In this document: positions 14,537 to 23,850 of the stretch, in pieces
How positions within the stretch are numbered: the first letter of the stretch is position 1
Layout: each line of letters starts with the position of its first letter
Assembly: GCA_041495205.1 (NCBI GenBank)
Contig: JBGQCF010000036.1
Coordinates: 1-23,853, forward strand
Length of the DNA: 23,853 nt
Source of the DNA: JAHFRG01 sp041495205
GTDB lineage: Bacteria; Pseudomonadota; Gammaproteobacteria; Burkholderiales; JAHFRG01
Direction of reading: 5' to 3'
The notes under the pieces: model-generated
What the model was told of the DNA's origin: nothing
The model's input: the letters and a program-made list of their open reading frames with translations, nothing else
The model's database searches: none
Made by a program: the position numbers and the translations under genes

Positions 14537-17500
14537 CTAAGGGTTTTGCCATAGCTGCATTTCCTGCGCCGGGAGCGGGGTACCCAGTTTCGCCACCACC
14601 GGCTCAGACCAGGTGCCGGTAACATTGTATTCATAGGACATGAACTGCCCAAGCGGGTCTTTGAGCGCTTTTTGCACCAGGAAGGCGGTAACGCCGATAA
14701 TGGGACCGCCTATGAATCCCGCCAGTGACAAGCTGTCGACTAAATTCGGCGCCACGTGCACCTTGAGCTGCTGCGTTTCCTGCGCGAGATTGACTTGTCC
14801 GCTCATGTTCACCTCCGCTGACGGGCCGCGCATGCGCAGATTTTCGGTCGTGATCACGCCCTGGTTAATATTAAGGGTGGAGGTGATGGAATCGAAGGCA
14901 AAACCTTCGCTGAAGATATCGCGAAAATCGAGCGATGCCCGCCGTGGCAGTGACTGGAGGCTCAAGATTCCGAGCAGCTTGGCAATGCCTGGCTCAAGCT
15001 TAGTAAACTGCCCTTTTTCTGCCTTTAACTGCAGATTCCCCGACAGCGTCGCATAATCGATGTGCTGCGGGCTACCGGCCCACGATAAGGCGCCAACCAG
15101 TTTCGCGTTCCCGCGCTTGACGCCTTCCGGAAGTTTAAGCCGCCCCATCAGGTTGCCGATATCTGTTACTTCAAGATTGAGGTTGGCTTGCGTCTGCGGT
15201 TGCGTGCTCCAGGCAAGCCACATGCCGTCAAGGTTTAACACACTGTCCGGGTTGCTCAGGCGCAAATTTTGGATGTGCCAGTTGCGTCCCTGCTGCACCG
15301 CCTGCAATTCGAGCTTGCCGAGCGCTTTGTCGCCCAGCACGAAATTATCGGCGGAGACATCGAGCGCAGGAAAATCTTTCTGCTGGCTTTTCTGGGTTCG
15401 CTGCTCGCTTTTTTCAGGTACTGCTTCGGGAATGGTCAATTTACTCAGGCGCGCAATGAGCTTTCCTTTGTTCTGCGGCTGCCAAATCAACTCGCCGTCG
15501 ATTTCGCTGCCGTCCAGCATAGTCTGCCAGCTTCCCCCCTGAGCCCTGGCATTGACATGGAGGTCATGGAAACGCCTGTCAAAAGCATCGAGCGTGTCAA
15601 ATTTAAGATCAATTCCGGCAAGATCAATGTGTCCAGTGGAATCAAACTCGCTGAGCAAGGCGTTCCACTGGTCGAAATCGAAATTCTTCACTGAACCGCT
15701 CAACCAAACCCCGCTTTTGTCGGGCCGGCCGGCGTCGGCTCCAAATACCACCACACCGCGCTCAATAAAGCTGCGCTCCCCGTCCTTGCGGCGTACCAGG
15801 TGCATGGACATCACGTTGCCATAATTGAGCAGAACCCGCTCCGGGCGCGCAGCAGGGATTCTTGTTTCAAAGCGCAGCGGGACCGAGGCGCTCGCCGCTT
15901 TGTCGAAAGGCGCGGGCAGTTGCGAAGTGAGGCCCTGCAGATTGGATTCAAGCACCATGTCCGTAAGCTTCTTGCTGATATTAATGCTCCCGCGCCACTC
16001 CGCCGTGCCATGCAGGTACTGCGCCCAGGAAATGAATTTCTCCGCCGCATCGGCATTTGCTTTGCCTTGGGCTGAGATCTGTACATTGCCGTCCTGGGTT
16101 GCAATCTCGATACGCGCCGGGCCACCGAGAATTTGAGCGCTTAAGTTTTGCGCTTGCAGCGTGGACTCGGAAAATTGCAGCCTGCCCTTTAGTTGTTCTA
16201 TTGACGGCAAATCGGTATTGAACGACAAATGGTTGTCGTTGAAATGGAATATGCCCGCAACTTTGGTTTCACTCCGCCGGCGCAGCGGAATGTTCAGCTT
16301 CAGCTCGAGCTTGGCGGCGCCTTCCGCATGCATGCCATCAGCAACACCGCTGGTCATCCGGGATATCGGCGAGTGCTCGATGAACCTGAGGAATTCTTCT
16401 GCCGGCGCCTCCGCTTCCCCTTCGATTTGCAGCACTTCATCGTGATTGCCGAGCTCGGGAATCACCGCGTCAATCTTGGCCAGCTTCGCGCCCAAAATCC
16501 GGGCTTGGCCGGCATGGATTTCCATACGCCTGCCACGAAACTGCAAATCGGCGGTGATATTTTCCAGTTTCGGCCAGTCATGAAAATAGTCCAGTGCCAT
16601 TCCGTTCGCCTTCGCGGTGAACTGCAGCAGGCCTTTGGCTTCGTCAGCGAAAGGAAAATCAGCGAGATCGCCTTTGAAGCGCAGGCGCACGTCGCTGAAC
16701 GCGCCGGAGACCGAAGCATTGGCCAGCCAGTCGCGCGCATCCTTGTTGACAATGAGAGGCAGATAGCGGTTCAGGCTGCGCGCCTCTACGTGGGTCAAGC
16801 TGCCAGTCAAGTCAATCACGCCCGGCCCCCGGCTCACGGTCAGGTAATGGCCCTGCACATTTCCGCTCAAATCCGAGTTGGAAAAAAGCGCCTGGTTCAG
16901 GCTGAACTTCGTCTGGCCGTTTTTTAACGTCCAGCCAAGCCGGGCGTTCAAACTGTCAAATTTCAGCGTATGTTCGAATACTCTGGGCAGCGCAACGCTG
17001 GCGTCTTTCGTATCCAGGGTGATTTGCCCGCCTTGTTCATTGCCCTCAATGGCGCCGCTGATGCCGCGAAAGCCCGGCCATTCTTCATGAGCATTCAAAG
17101 CGAGATTAACAAAACGCCCCTTGACGCTGTAGTGGCCAGGCATCGGCAAATCACCGCTCCATTGCAGCGCCATGTCGTAGACACTGCCCTTGGGTGAAAA
17201 GTTGAGAAGCTGCTGGCGCAGCGCCTGCCCCAACGGCAAATAGTCGGCAAGCACCACCAGCGGCTGAAGATCAAAGGCATCGGCCTTGATTTCACCGCGC
17301 ATCGGCTCCTGATCGCTCCCCGGGTAGATGCGTAGCGTGAAATCCGCCGGTTGCAGGGCAATTCCGCCTTGAGCGGCCAAGCTTAATTTCACACCCGACA
17401 ATTCAAAACCGCTGCTCAAGGTTTTCCATCCTATCCTGCCGCGCAATTCGGTTAAGTTCATTTCCGGGAGATCGGGACGAAGCCGCGTTTTGACCTGGCT

Positions 17501-18364
17501 CAAAACCACATCGGCGGCCGCCTCCTGGATTTGCGCGTCGCTCAAAGTGAGCCATATACGCAGCGCGCCTGAGCCTTTCTGCACTTCAATCGGATAAGGC
17601 AGCCAGGTGCGCCACGCCGCAATATCCGCGTAATCGAGCTGCGCGGATATTGTGCCCCGCCATTTGTGCAAATCATCCTGATCCAGACTGTCTCCGGTAA
17701 AGTCGCCCTTGACCTCGAGAGGCGCGGCAAGAATAGCCGGGGGAGTGGCGTCCAGGCTAAAGTGGTGGCGATTCCCCTTGTTGTCCATGCGCAGCGTGAC
17801 ACTATTCAATACCAACTGCGGCGCCGCAAGTTTCTCGTCCTGCCAAAGAATCGTGGCATCGCGAATGACCAGGCGCTCCTGTTTCAACAGCCAATCAACA
17901 AAACCCGTCCCCGCTTCGCGCTGGCTGAGCGGCACTCCGGCCACATATATCACGCCTTGGGAATCGCGCCGGATGCTTAAATTTGGCTGTTCGAATTCCA
18001 GCGAACGCAAGCGCACCTCACCTGTTGGCAGCGTAAGCCAGGATAAGGTGGTCGCAACGCGGCTCAGCACCAGCGCCGGGCGCCCTGCCTGGTCAAACAC
18101 CTGAACGTCCTCGAGCGAAAGATGCGGGCGCAAGCCTTCCCAGTCTGCGATGATTTTGCCGATAGTGATGCGCTGCCCTGCGGCGCGGCTAGCCGCTTCC
18201 GCAATAGCGTCCCTGTAGCTTTCGATATTCGGCAAAAACCAGTAGCGCAACGCCAGCAACAGTGTGACCATACCAAAACCCGCCAGCAAAATGCAGACAA
18301 GGAAAAGCCGCAGCAGCCAACCCCGTCTTGGGCCGGTCCTGAATAAAGGTGGGATGTTCGTCAT
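14537..18364 (-). CDS. yhdP: YhdP-family AsmA-like envelope protein
   Basis: 1275 residues from the ATG at 18364 (1280 from a TTG at 18379); E. coli YhdP has 1266. A single N-terminal TM helix (WLLRLFLVCILLAGFGMVTL) anchors a huge periplasmic body made of repeating beta-strand units. It starts with the AsmA-like IGKIIADWEGLRPHLSLEDV and ends in an AsmA_C-like region with VITTENLRMRGPSAEVNMSG and AGFIGGPIIGVTAFLVQKAL. This family bridges inner and outer membranes as a repeat-beta-groove lipid conduit; YhdP, TamB and YdbH share phospholipid transport in E. coli. It heads the yhdP-nit-tldD operon. Its upstream side abuts a MITE-like element whose end is 25 bp from the ATG. Neither start has a strong Shine-Dalgarno. 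Confidence 0.94.
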   Translation of the reverse strand: MTNIPPLFRTGPRRGWLLRLFLVCILLAGFGMVTLLLALRYWFLPNIESYRDAIAEAASRAAGQRITIGKIIADWEGLRPHLSLEDVQVFDQAGRPALVLSRVATTLSWLTLPTGEVRLRSLEFEQPNLSIRRDSQGVIYVAGVPLSQREAGTGFVDWLLKQERLVIRDATILWQDEKLAAPQLVLNSVTLRMDNKGNRHHFSLDATPPAILAAPLEVKGDFTGDSLDQDDLHKWRGTISAQLDYADIAAWRTWLPYPIEVQKGSGALRIWLTLSDAQIQEAAADVVLSQVKTRLRPDLPEMNLTELRGRIGWKTLSSGFELSGVKLSLAAQGGIALQPADFTLRIYPGSDQEPMRGEIKADAFDLQPLVVLADYLPLGQALRQQLLNFSPKGSVYDMALQWSGDLPMPGHYSVKGRFVNLALNAHEEWPGFRGISGAIEGNEQGGQITLDTKDASVALPRVFEHTLKFDSLNARLGWTLKNGQTKFSLNQALFSNSDLSGNVQGHYLTVSRGPGVIDLTGSLTHVEARSLNRYLPLIVNKDARDWLANASVSGAFSDVRLRFKGDLADFPFADEAKGLLQFTAKANGMALDYFHDWPKLENITADLQFRGRRMEIHAGQARILGAKLAKIDAVIPELGNHDEVLQIEGEAEAPAEEFLRFIEHSPISRMTSGVADGMHAEGAAKLELKLNIPLRRRSETKVAGIFHFNDNHLSFNTDLPSIEQLKGRLQFSESTLQAQNLSAQILGGPARIEIATQDGNVQISAQGKANADAAEKFISWAQYLHGTAEWRGSINISKKLTDMVLESNLQGLTSQLPAPFDKAASASVPLRFETRIPAARPERVLLNYGNVMSMHLVRRKDGERSFIERGVVVFGADAGRPDKSGVWLSGSVKNFDFDQWNALLSEFDSTGHIDLAGIDLKFDTLDAFDRRFHDLHVNARAQGGSWQTMLDGSEIDGELIWQPQNKGKLIARLSKLTIPEAVPEKSEQRTQKSQQKDFPALDVSADNFVLGDKALGKLELQAVQQGRNWHIQNLRLSNPDSVLNLDGMWLAWSTQPQTQANLNLEVTDIGNLMGRLKLPEGVKRGNAKLVGALSWAGSPQHIDYATLSGNLQLKAEKGQFTKLEPGIAKLLGILSLQSLPRRASLDFRDIFSEGFAFDSITSTLNINQGVITTENLRMRGPSAEVNMSGQVNLAQETQQLKVHVAPNLVDSLSLAGFIGGPIIGVTAFLVQKALKDPLGQFMSYEYNVTGTWSEPVVAKLGTPLPAQEMQLWQNP

Positions 18365-18388
18365 CGTAGAGTTTGCCAAGTAAGTGCG

Positions 18389-18656
18389 GAACCTATCTCA
18401 ACAATATCCGCACGTGCGACGACGGCGATTTTGATGACAGTTCTAGGCGCGAGCCGCGCGGTTTGGTTATTCAAAATAAGTGGCGAGCAACGCCGAAATG
18501 GCTCAAAATCGCCCTGTCCCGCAGGGTTGCGGCCAGACAAGCGCGCCTGCAGCGTTGCTCGTCGTTGCATAGGGTTGGCTATGCGGCCTCCTCGCGCCTT
18601 GCAGTCATCGCTTTCTGGCCCGCAACGCATCATGTGGGTATTGTTGAGATAGGTTC
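18389..18656. mobile_element. 268-bp MITE-like element with terminal inverted repeats
   Basis: The ends are GAACCTATCTCAACAATA (18389-18406) and its exact complement (18639-18656). Extending inward gives 25 bp with three mismatches (18389-18413 and 18632-18656). Inside are CGAGCAACGC (18484-18493) with its complement GCGTTGCTCG (18552-18561), and a small hairpin CCCTG/CAGGG (18512-18526). No transposase is encoded and no clear target duplication flanks it. It fills most of the 18365-18748 gap between divergent yhdP and glnE, so it must carry or have displaced their promoters. From memory, GAACCTATCTCAA-type ends recur in betaproteobacterial genomes. Confidence 0.65.
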
Positions 18657-18669
18657 TAGACAATAAAAT
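18641..18669 (+). promoter_or_regulatory. Predicted glnE promoter using the element's right end as -35
   Basis: TTGTTG (18641-18646, inside the right terminal repeat), a 17-nt spacer and TAAAAT (18664-18669, outside the element). The -10 matches five of six bases, the -35 only three. The start would be near 18676, giving a leader of about 70 nt to the ATG at 18749. Confidence 0.35.
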
Positions 18670-18748
18670 AGGCGCACAGTTGCAACCGCGCCACGTTTTG
18701 TCCCGCGAACCGCTCAGCATAAATTTGCATTGTAACGCGATTCTCCGC

Positions 18749-21457
18749 ATGCATACACCGGGAAAGCCCGATTCAGCCTTGTTGAACGAAGATGAGCGCT
18801 TCCTGGAGCGCGCACTGGATTTCAGCCGTTACGCGAAGCAACTGTTGCACCGCCAGCCAGAACTCAAAAACTCGCTGCTCAAAAACTTGCGTGCGCCGTT
18901 TACCGCTCAGCAGATGCGCGCATTGCTGAGTCCGGCGCGGGATGAAGCCGAGCTTTACCGCGCGCTGCGCGATTTGCGCGGGCGGGTCATGCTGCATCTC
19001 ATTGTGCGCGACCTTTGCGCTCTGGCCGACCTTAGCGAAGTTACTCTCACCACAACCGGTCTCGCCGAGGAAACGCTCAACTTCGCCATTACCCACCTTA
19101 ATGCGTGGATGCAGCAGGACTACGGCATTCCCTTCGGCTCAGACAGTCACGAGCCGCAGGAATTGCTGGTTGTCGGCATGGGCAAACTCGGAGGCGGCGA
19201 ACTCAACGTTTCTTCCGACATTGATCTTGTTTTCGTCTACCCGGAAGAAGGCGAGACCAGCGGCCCGCGTTCAATCAGCAATCATGAATTTTTTGATCGG
19301 CTCGGCCGAAAGCTGATCGCCGCGATAGGCGCAATGACCGGAAACGGTTATGTGTTCCGCGTTGACATGCGGCTGCGCCCTTACGGTGAAAGCGGGCCGC
19401 TGGCCATGAGCTTCGCCATGCTGGAAAACTACTTCATCACCCAGGGGCGCGAATGGGAGCGTTATGCCTGGATCAAGGCGCGCGTGGTGTGCGGCAAGCG
19501 CGGCGAGGAACTCTTGCAAATTGCGCGTCCTTTTGTGTTCCGCAAGTACCTTGACTTTGCCGCAATCAATTCAATGCGCGCGTTGCATGGGCAAGTGCGG
19601 CAGGAAGTGCAGCGGCGCGACATGAGCGAGAACATCAAGCTCGGGCCGGGGGGCATACGCGAAATCGAATTCATCGCGCAAGTTTTTCAGTTGATCCGTG
19701 GCGGCCGCGAAAGCACATTGCGCATCCGCCAGACACTCACCGTGCTGAAAAATCTTGTCCGCCTTAACTTGCTGCCCGAGCAGGCCGCCAGGGAATTGCA
19801 TGACGCATATGTTTTCCTGCGCAACCTGGAGCACAGGCTGCAATATCTCGATGACGATCAAACCCAATCATTGCCTGAAAACGCGCAGGATCGGGCGTTG
19901 ATTGCCAAGGCAATGGGTTTTACCGGCTTTGAAGCGTTTTTGCAGCAGCTCGATGCGCACCGCGCCAGGGTCAGCCTGCATTTCGACCAAGTGTTCGCCG
20001 CGCCGCAAGGCAAATCTCATGCGCTGCTTGCGTTATGGGAAGAAACCTGCACCGGCGAAGAGGCGGTGAAGCAACTCACCAGGCTCGGCTACCGCGATCC
20101 GCAGCAGATTGTGCTGCGCCTGAAAAATATCAGGCACAGCGGCCGCTACCGGCAGATGCCCGCCGCCACCCAGTCGCTCCTGGACGCCTTGATGCCGGCC
20201 TTGATCGAAGCGGCAGCGCCATTCGGCGATGCGGCGCTGGAACGCCTCCTGCTGTTTACGGAAAGCATCGGCCGTCGTGAATCCTATCTGGCGCTGTTGC
20301 TGGAATATCCGCAAGCGCTGCAAAGCCTGGCCAAACTTTGCGGCGCGAGCTCCTGGGCTGCGCAGTATCTGGCGCAGCATCCGCTGGTGCTGGATGAGCT
20401 GCTGGATCCGCGCACGCTTTACTCTCCCCCCGATTGGCCGCGCCTGCAAGCCGCGTTGCGCGCGCAATTGCGGGACGCCGACATCGAGCAGCAAATGGAC
20501 ATCCTGCGGCAGTTTCATCATGCCCAGGTGTTCCGCTTGGTAGCGCAGGACCTGGCAGGATTATTGGCGCTCGAGAAGCTTAGCGATCATTTGAGCGATC
20601 TCGCCGACCTCATTCTGCAAGAGGTGCTGCGCTTGTGCTGGGAGGGACTGCGCCAGAAGCACCGCGATGAGCCGCGTTTCGCCATCATCGGCTACGGCAA
20701 GCTGGGCGGCAAAGAGCTCGGCTATGCTTCCGATCTGGATCTGATTTTTCTCCACGACGACGAACACCCCGAAGCGCAGATGGTGTACGCCAGGCTGGCA
20801 CAACGCATCAACACCTGGCTCACAAGCTACACCGCGGCGGGAACTCTTTACGAGACGGACTTGCGGCTGCGCCCTGACGGCGCCGGTGGCCTGCTGGTGA
20901 GCGGGATTGCCGCATTCGGCGAATACCAGCAGCGGCATGCGTGGGTATGGGAACACCAGGCTCTGACCCGCGGACGCTTCGTCGCGGGGAATCAGGAAAT
21001 CGGAAACCGCTTCGAAGCAATCCGCAAAGAGGTGCTCTGTGCAAAGCGGGATCTGGCAAAGCTGCGTGCCGAAATTCTGAATATGCGCGGCAAATTGCTG
21101 GAGGCCCATCCCAATACGAGCGGCCTGTTTGACCTCAAGCACGACCGTGGAGGCATTGTTGATGTCGAATTCATCGTGCAATACCTGGTGCTGGGGTATG
21201 CGCACGCCCACCCGGAGTTGACCGGCAACATCGGCAATCTGGCTTTATTGAAACTGGCAGCAGAGCTCAAGCTGCTTCCCGCCGATCTCGCCGAGCAAGT
21301 GCGAAACGGCTACCGCGAATTCCGCCGCCTGCAGCACGGCCTGCGATTGAACAATGAAAAATACGCGCGCGTCGAGGCGTCCGTGGTCAAAGAGCAGCGC
21401 GAGGCGGTACTCGAGTTCTGGGAGTGGGTATTTAACCGGGAACAGCTATCTTCCTGA
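18749..21457 (+). CDS. glnE: Bifunctional glutamine synthetase adenylyltransferase/deadenylase
   Basis: 902 residues from the ATG at 18749; a TTG at 18680 would add 23 residues with little family character. GlnE adds AMP to, and removes it from, glutamine synthetase in response to PII (GlnB) and glutamine. Two nucleotidyltransferase domains are seen: the N-terminal deadenylase with GMGKLGGGELN and SSDIDL (143-160), and the C-terminal adenylylase with GYGKLGGKELGYASDLDL (648-665). Each is followed by helical regions with GGIREIEFIAQ and GGIVDVEFIVQ segments. All catalytic Asp pairs look intact. Cytoplasmic. It is divergent from yhdP and its last 12 nt overlap the 3' end of the opposite cyclase gene. 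Confidence 0.97.
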   Translation: MHTPGKPDSALLNEDERFLERALDFSRYAKQLLHRQPELKNSLLKNLRAPFTAQQMRALLSPARDEAELYRALRDLRGRVMLHLIVRDLCALADLSEVTLTTTGLAEETLNFAITHLNAWMQQDYGIPFGSDSHEPQELLVVGMGKLGGGELNVSSDIDLVFVYPEEGETSGPRSISNHEFFDRLGRKLIAAIGAMTGNGYVFRVDMRLRPYGESGPLAMSFAMLENYFITQGREWERYAWIKARVVCGKRGEELLQIARPFVFRKYLDFAAINSMRALHGQVRQEVQRRDMSENIKLGPGGIREIEFIAQVFQLIRGGRESTLRIRQTLTVLKNLVRLNLLPEQAARELHDAYVFLRNLEHRLQYLDDDQTQSLPENAQDRALIAKAMGFTGFEAFLQQLDAHRARVSLHFDQVFAAPQGKSHALLALWEETCTGEEAVKQLTRLGYRDPQQIVLRLKNIRHSGRYRQMPAATQSLLDALMPALIEAAAPFGDAALERLLLFTESIGRRESYLALLLEYPQALQSLAKLCGASSWAAQYLAQHPLVLDELLDPRTLYSPPDWPRLQAALRAQLRDADIEQQMDILRQFHHAQVFRLVAQDLAGLLALEKLSDHLSDLADLILQEVLRLCWEGLRQKHRDEPRFAIIGYGKLGGKELGYASDLDLIFLHDDEHPEAQMVYARLAQRINTWLTSYTAAGTLYETDLRLRPDGAGGLLVSGIAAFGEYQQRHAWVWEHQALTRGRFVAGNQEIGNRFEAIRKEVLCAKRDLAKLRAEILNMRGKLLEAHPNTSGLFDLKHDRGGIVDVEFIVQYLVLGYAHAHPELTGNIGNLALLKLAAELKLLPADLAEQVRNGYREFRRLQHGLRLNNEKYARVEASVVKEQREAVLEFWEWVFNREQLSS

Positions 21458-22720
21458 AAGCTGGTAGACCGTTACTTTGCCTTTGCCCTTGAGTAGCAGG
21501 ATCTGCGGTTGCTCGAACAGGAAACGACCGTTGAGCCGGCGGTACGTAGTTTCATCAACCTGTATCGTGCCCGGAACCGCCCCCGAAGTAATGCGGCTTG
21601 CGAGATTGACGGTATCACCCCACAGGTCGTAAATGAAACGCTTGGTGCCGATCACTCCCGCAACCACCGGGCCGGTGGCGATACCGATGTGAATATCCAG
21701 TTTTTGATGGCTTAATGCCGGATGCTGTTTTATCACGTCACGTATGTCCAGCGCCATATTGGCAATCGCTTCCACGTAATCAACCCGCTCCTCGCCGAGA
21801 CCCCCGGCCACCATATAGGCATCACCGATAGTCTTGATTTTTTCCAGGCGGTATTTTTCGGTGAGCGAGTCGAAATTGGAAAAAACATCGTTGAGCAGGT
21901 CCAACATTTGCCTGGGCGGCATGCGTTCGGCGAGCTTGGTGAAATCCACAAGGTCGGCAAACATCACGGTGACGTCCCCCAATCCATCAGCGATTGTTTT
22001 TTCGTCCTGTTTCAGACGCTGAGCGATATGCTGAGGCAGAATATTGAGCAGCAAGCGTTCCGATTTATCTTGCTCTACCTGCAACAGCCGGTTTTTTTCC
22101 CCAAGCTCGATCTGAAACATTTCTTTTTTCTGGACGAAGAAACGTATCAGTAAATAAACGATGCTCGAAAGTATGGTGAAGTTCAGAACAAAAAACACAG
22201 GGATGACTTTCATCGGCACCCCGGTCACAGTCCCTTCCGCGAGAAAATAGTCAAAAAACCCCGAGATCACGGTGAACACCACATAGGCAACAAACCAGGG
22301 AATCGACTCTTTTGCCCCCTGAAAAACCATCGCGCCCACCGGCGCCAGCAAAGCCAGCAGCACTATGCCGCTGGAGCTGATGAAGTTGCCGATGCTCCAT
22401 TGAATAATGAAGGGAACGAACAACAGCAGGCTGATCTGGGTAAAGCGGAAAAAGGCGAAATTTTTGGTTTTCAGGTAAATCAGCAGCGTCAGCGCCGAGA
22501 CCATCTGATAGCCCAGCGGGATCGTGGTCGAAAGCCGCATGCCCATAACCCAGTAAATCAGGAGCCAGACCCCCGCAGCCACGTTCATCAACCCGCAGGT
22601 AAACAGCAGCAGTGTCTTGCGCAACCTCTCGTCTTCGGAATCAGACGGGCTGATTAACGATTCATTCAGCCGCCCCAGAAAATCACTGGATTTGCGGGTA
22701 GCCCGCGCCTCATCAGGCAT
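21446..22720 (-). CDS. Six-TM membrane adenylate cyclase (class III)
   Basis: 424 residues. About six TM helices fill residues 35-195, followed by a coiled linker (196-225) and the cyclase transducer-like stretch LLLNILPQHIAQRLK (223-237). The catalytic domain (245-424) has metal ligands Asp256 (FADLVDFT) and Asp300 (KTIGDAYM), purine-selecting Lys296 and Asp365 (YDLWGD), and transition-state Asn372/Arg376 (VNLASR). The Lys/Asp pair predicts ATP rather than GTP, so cAMP. The TM part resembles no named sensor I can identify; ligand or membrane state sensing is inference. Its 3' end overlaps glnE tail-to-tail by 12 nt with no terminator between them. The ATG at 22720 has a weak ribosome site. 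Confidence 0.92.
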   Translation of the reverse strand: MPDEARATRKSSDFLGRLNESLISPSDSEDERLRKTLLLFTCGLMNVAAGVWLLIYWVMGMRLSTTIPLGYQMVSALTLLIYLKTKNFAFFRFTQISLLLFVPFIIQWSIGNFISSSGIVLLALLAPVGAMVFQGAKESIPWFVAYVVFTVISGFFDYFLAEGTVTGVPMKVIPVFFVLNFTILSSIVYLLIRFFVQKKEMFQIELGEKNRLLQVEQDKSERLLLNILPQHIAQRLKQDEKTIADGLGDVTVMFADLVDFTKLAERMPPRQMLDLLNDVFSNFDSLTEKYRLEKIKTIGDAYMVAGGLGEERVDYVEAIANMALDIRDVIKQHPALSHQKLDIHIGIATGPVVAGVIGTKRFIYDLWGDTVNLASRITSGAVPGTIQVDETTYRRLNGRFLFEQPQILLLKGKGKVTVYQLSGR

Positions 22721-22809
22721 GAGAGTTGTTCTTGGGAGAAATATTGGTTATGGAGTTTCTAGGTTAATCTATTGACTGGATGCCGGTCAAGGCAAGTTCG
22801 CGCATCACA

Positions 22810-22860
22810 TCCCGGAAAGCCGCCGTCGCAACTGCGCGGGACTTAATCAGAGGTTCCTTA
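22810..22860 (+). repeat. 51-bp dispersed repeat, copy B
   Basis: Same-orientation partner of 6634-6684 with five differences in 51 positions. It ends 33 nt before the TAGAAT box of ilvE. The rest of the 22721-22929 gap shows no gene; its left part must hold the upstream signals of the leftward cyclase gene. Confidence 0.85.
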
Positions 22861-22893
22861 GCCCGGTTCCTCATCACCCGGCGAAAAATACGC

Positions 22894-22923
22894 TAGAATA
22901 GCCGCGTCTAAATTTATGGAGAG
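22894..22923 (+). promoter_or_regulatory. -10 box and Shine-Dalgarno of ilvE
   Basis: TAGAAT at 22894-22899, with a weak -35 candidate TCATCA (22871-22876) 17 nt upstream. GGAGAG at 22918-22923 is 6 nt before the ATG at 22930 and supports that start over the ATG two codons later. Confidence 0.5.
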
Positions 22924-22929
22924 AATACC

Positions 22930-23850
22930 ATGTCCATGGCCGACCGCGATGGTCAAATCTGGTATGACGGCAAGCTGGTGCCGTGGCGCAAAGCCACCAC
23001 CCACGTGCTTACCCACTCGCTGCATTACGGCCTGGCGGTGTTCGAGGGCGTGCGCGCCTACAAAACCGTTAAAGGCACCGCCGTCTTTAGGCTCAGAGAA
23101 CATACCGAGCGGCTGTTCAACTCGGCGCACATCTACATGATGAAAATACCTTACGATAGGAAAACCATCTTCGAAGCGCAATTAGAAGTGGTGCGCGCCA
23201 ACAAACTGGCCGAATGCTATATCCGGCCGATCGCGTTTTACGGTTCGGAGAAAATGGGCGTTTCTCCCAAAGGCGTCAAGGTGCATGTCGCTATTGCCGC
23301 CTGGCCGTGGGGCGCGTATTTGGGCGCAGAAGCGCTGGGAAAAGGCATCCGCGTCAAAACCTCGTCCTACATGCGCCATCATGTCAACGTGACCATGTGC
23401 CGTGCCAAGTATTCCGGCACTTACGCCAACTCCATCCTCGCGAACACCGAAGCGACCGAGCATGGGTATGACGAAGCGTTATTGCTGGATGTGGACGGCT
23501 TTGTCGCCGAAGGCGCGGGGGAAAACCTGTTCATCGTCAAAAACGGCAAGCTGTACGAGCCGGAACTCACCTCGGCGCTAATCGGCATTACACGCGATGC
23601 GGTGATTACGCTGGCGCGCGAAGCGGGTTACGAAGTTTCGGCCAAACGCATCACCCGGGACGACGTCTACACCGCAGACGAAGCGTTTTTCACCGGCACC
23701 GCGGCTGAAGTGACGCCGATCCGCGAGCTGGATAACCGCAAAATCGGCTCCGGCAAGCGCGGACCGGTCACTGCAAAGCTGCAAGCAATGTTTTTCGATT
23801 GCGTGACCGGAAAATCGAAAAAACACCACAACTGGCTAACTCCGGTTTGA
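22930..23850 (+). CDS. ilvE: Branched-chain amino acid aminotransferase
   Basis: 306 residues, the usual length. This PLP fold-type IV enzyme moves the amino group of glutamate to the 2-oxo acids of valine, leucine and isoleucine. Lys160, in CRAKYSGTYANS (157-168), is the PLP-binding lysine, and Glu194 in FVAEGAGENLF contacts the pyridine ring. LHYGLAVFEGVRAY (31-44) and FFTGTAAEVTPI near the C-terminus are family signatures. Cytoplasmic. It has its own promoter and ribosome site and stands alone; three bases follow the stop before the window ends, so operon partners to the right cannot be judged. Confidence 0.97.
   Translation: MSMADRDGQIWYDGKLVPWRKATTHVLTHSLHYGLAVFEGVRAYKTVKGTAVFRLREHTERLFNSAHIYMMKIPYDRKTIFEAQLEVVRANKLAECYIRPIAFYGSEKMGVSPKGVKVHVAIAAWPWGAYLGAEALGKGIRVKTSSYMRHHVNVTMCRAKYSGTYANSILANTEATEHGYDEALLLDVDGFVAEGAGENLFIVKNGKLYEPELTSALIGITRDAVITLAREAGYEVSAKRITRDDVYTADEAFFTGTAAEVTPIRELDNRKIGSGKRGPVTAKLQAMFFDCVTGKSKKHHNWLTPV

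Noticed and set aside
18361..18750. Open frames on both strands across the MITE-like element
   Set aside because: They follow the repeat itself, which has inverted repeats at its ends and inside; similar frames arise in non-coding repeats. No start signal or domain is seen.
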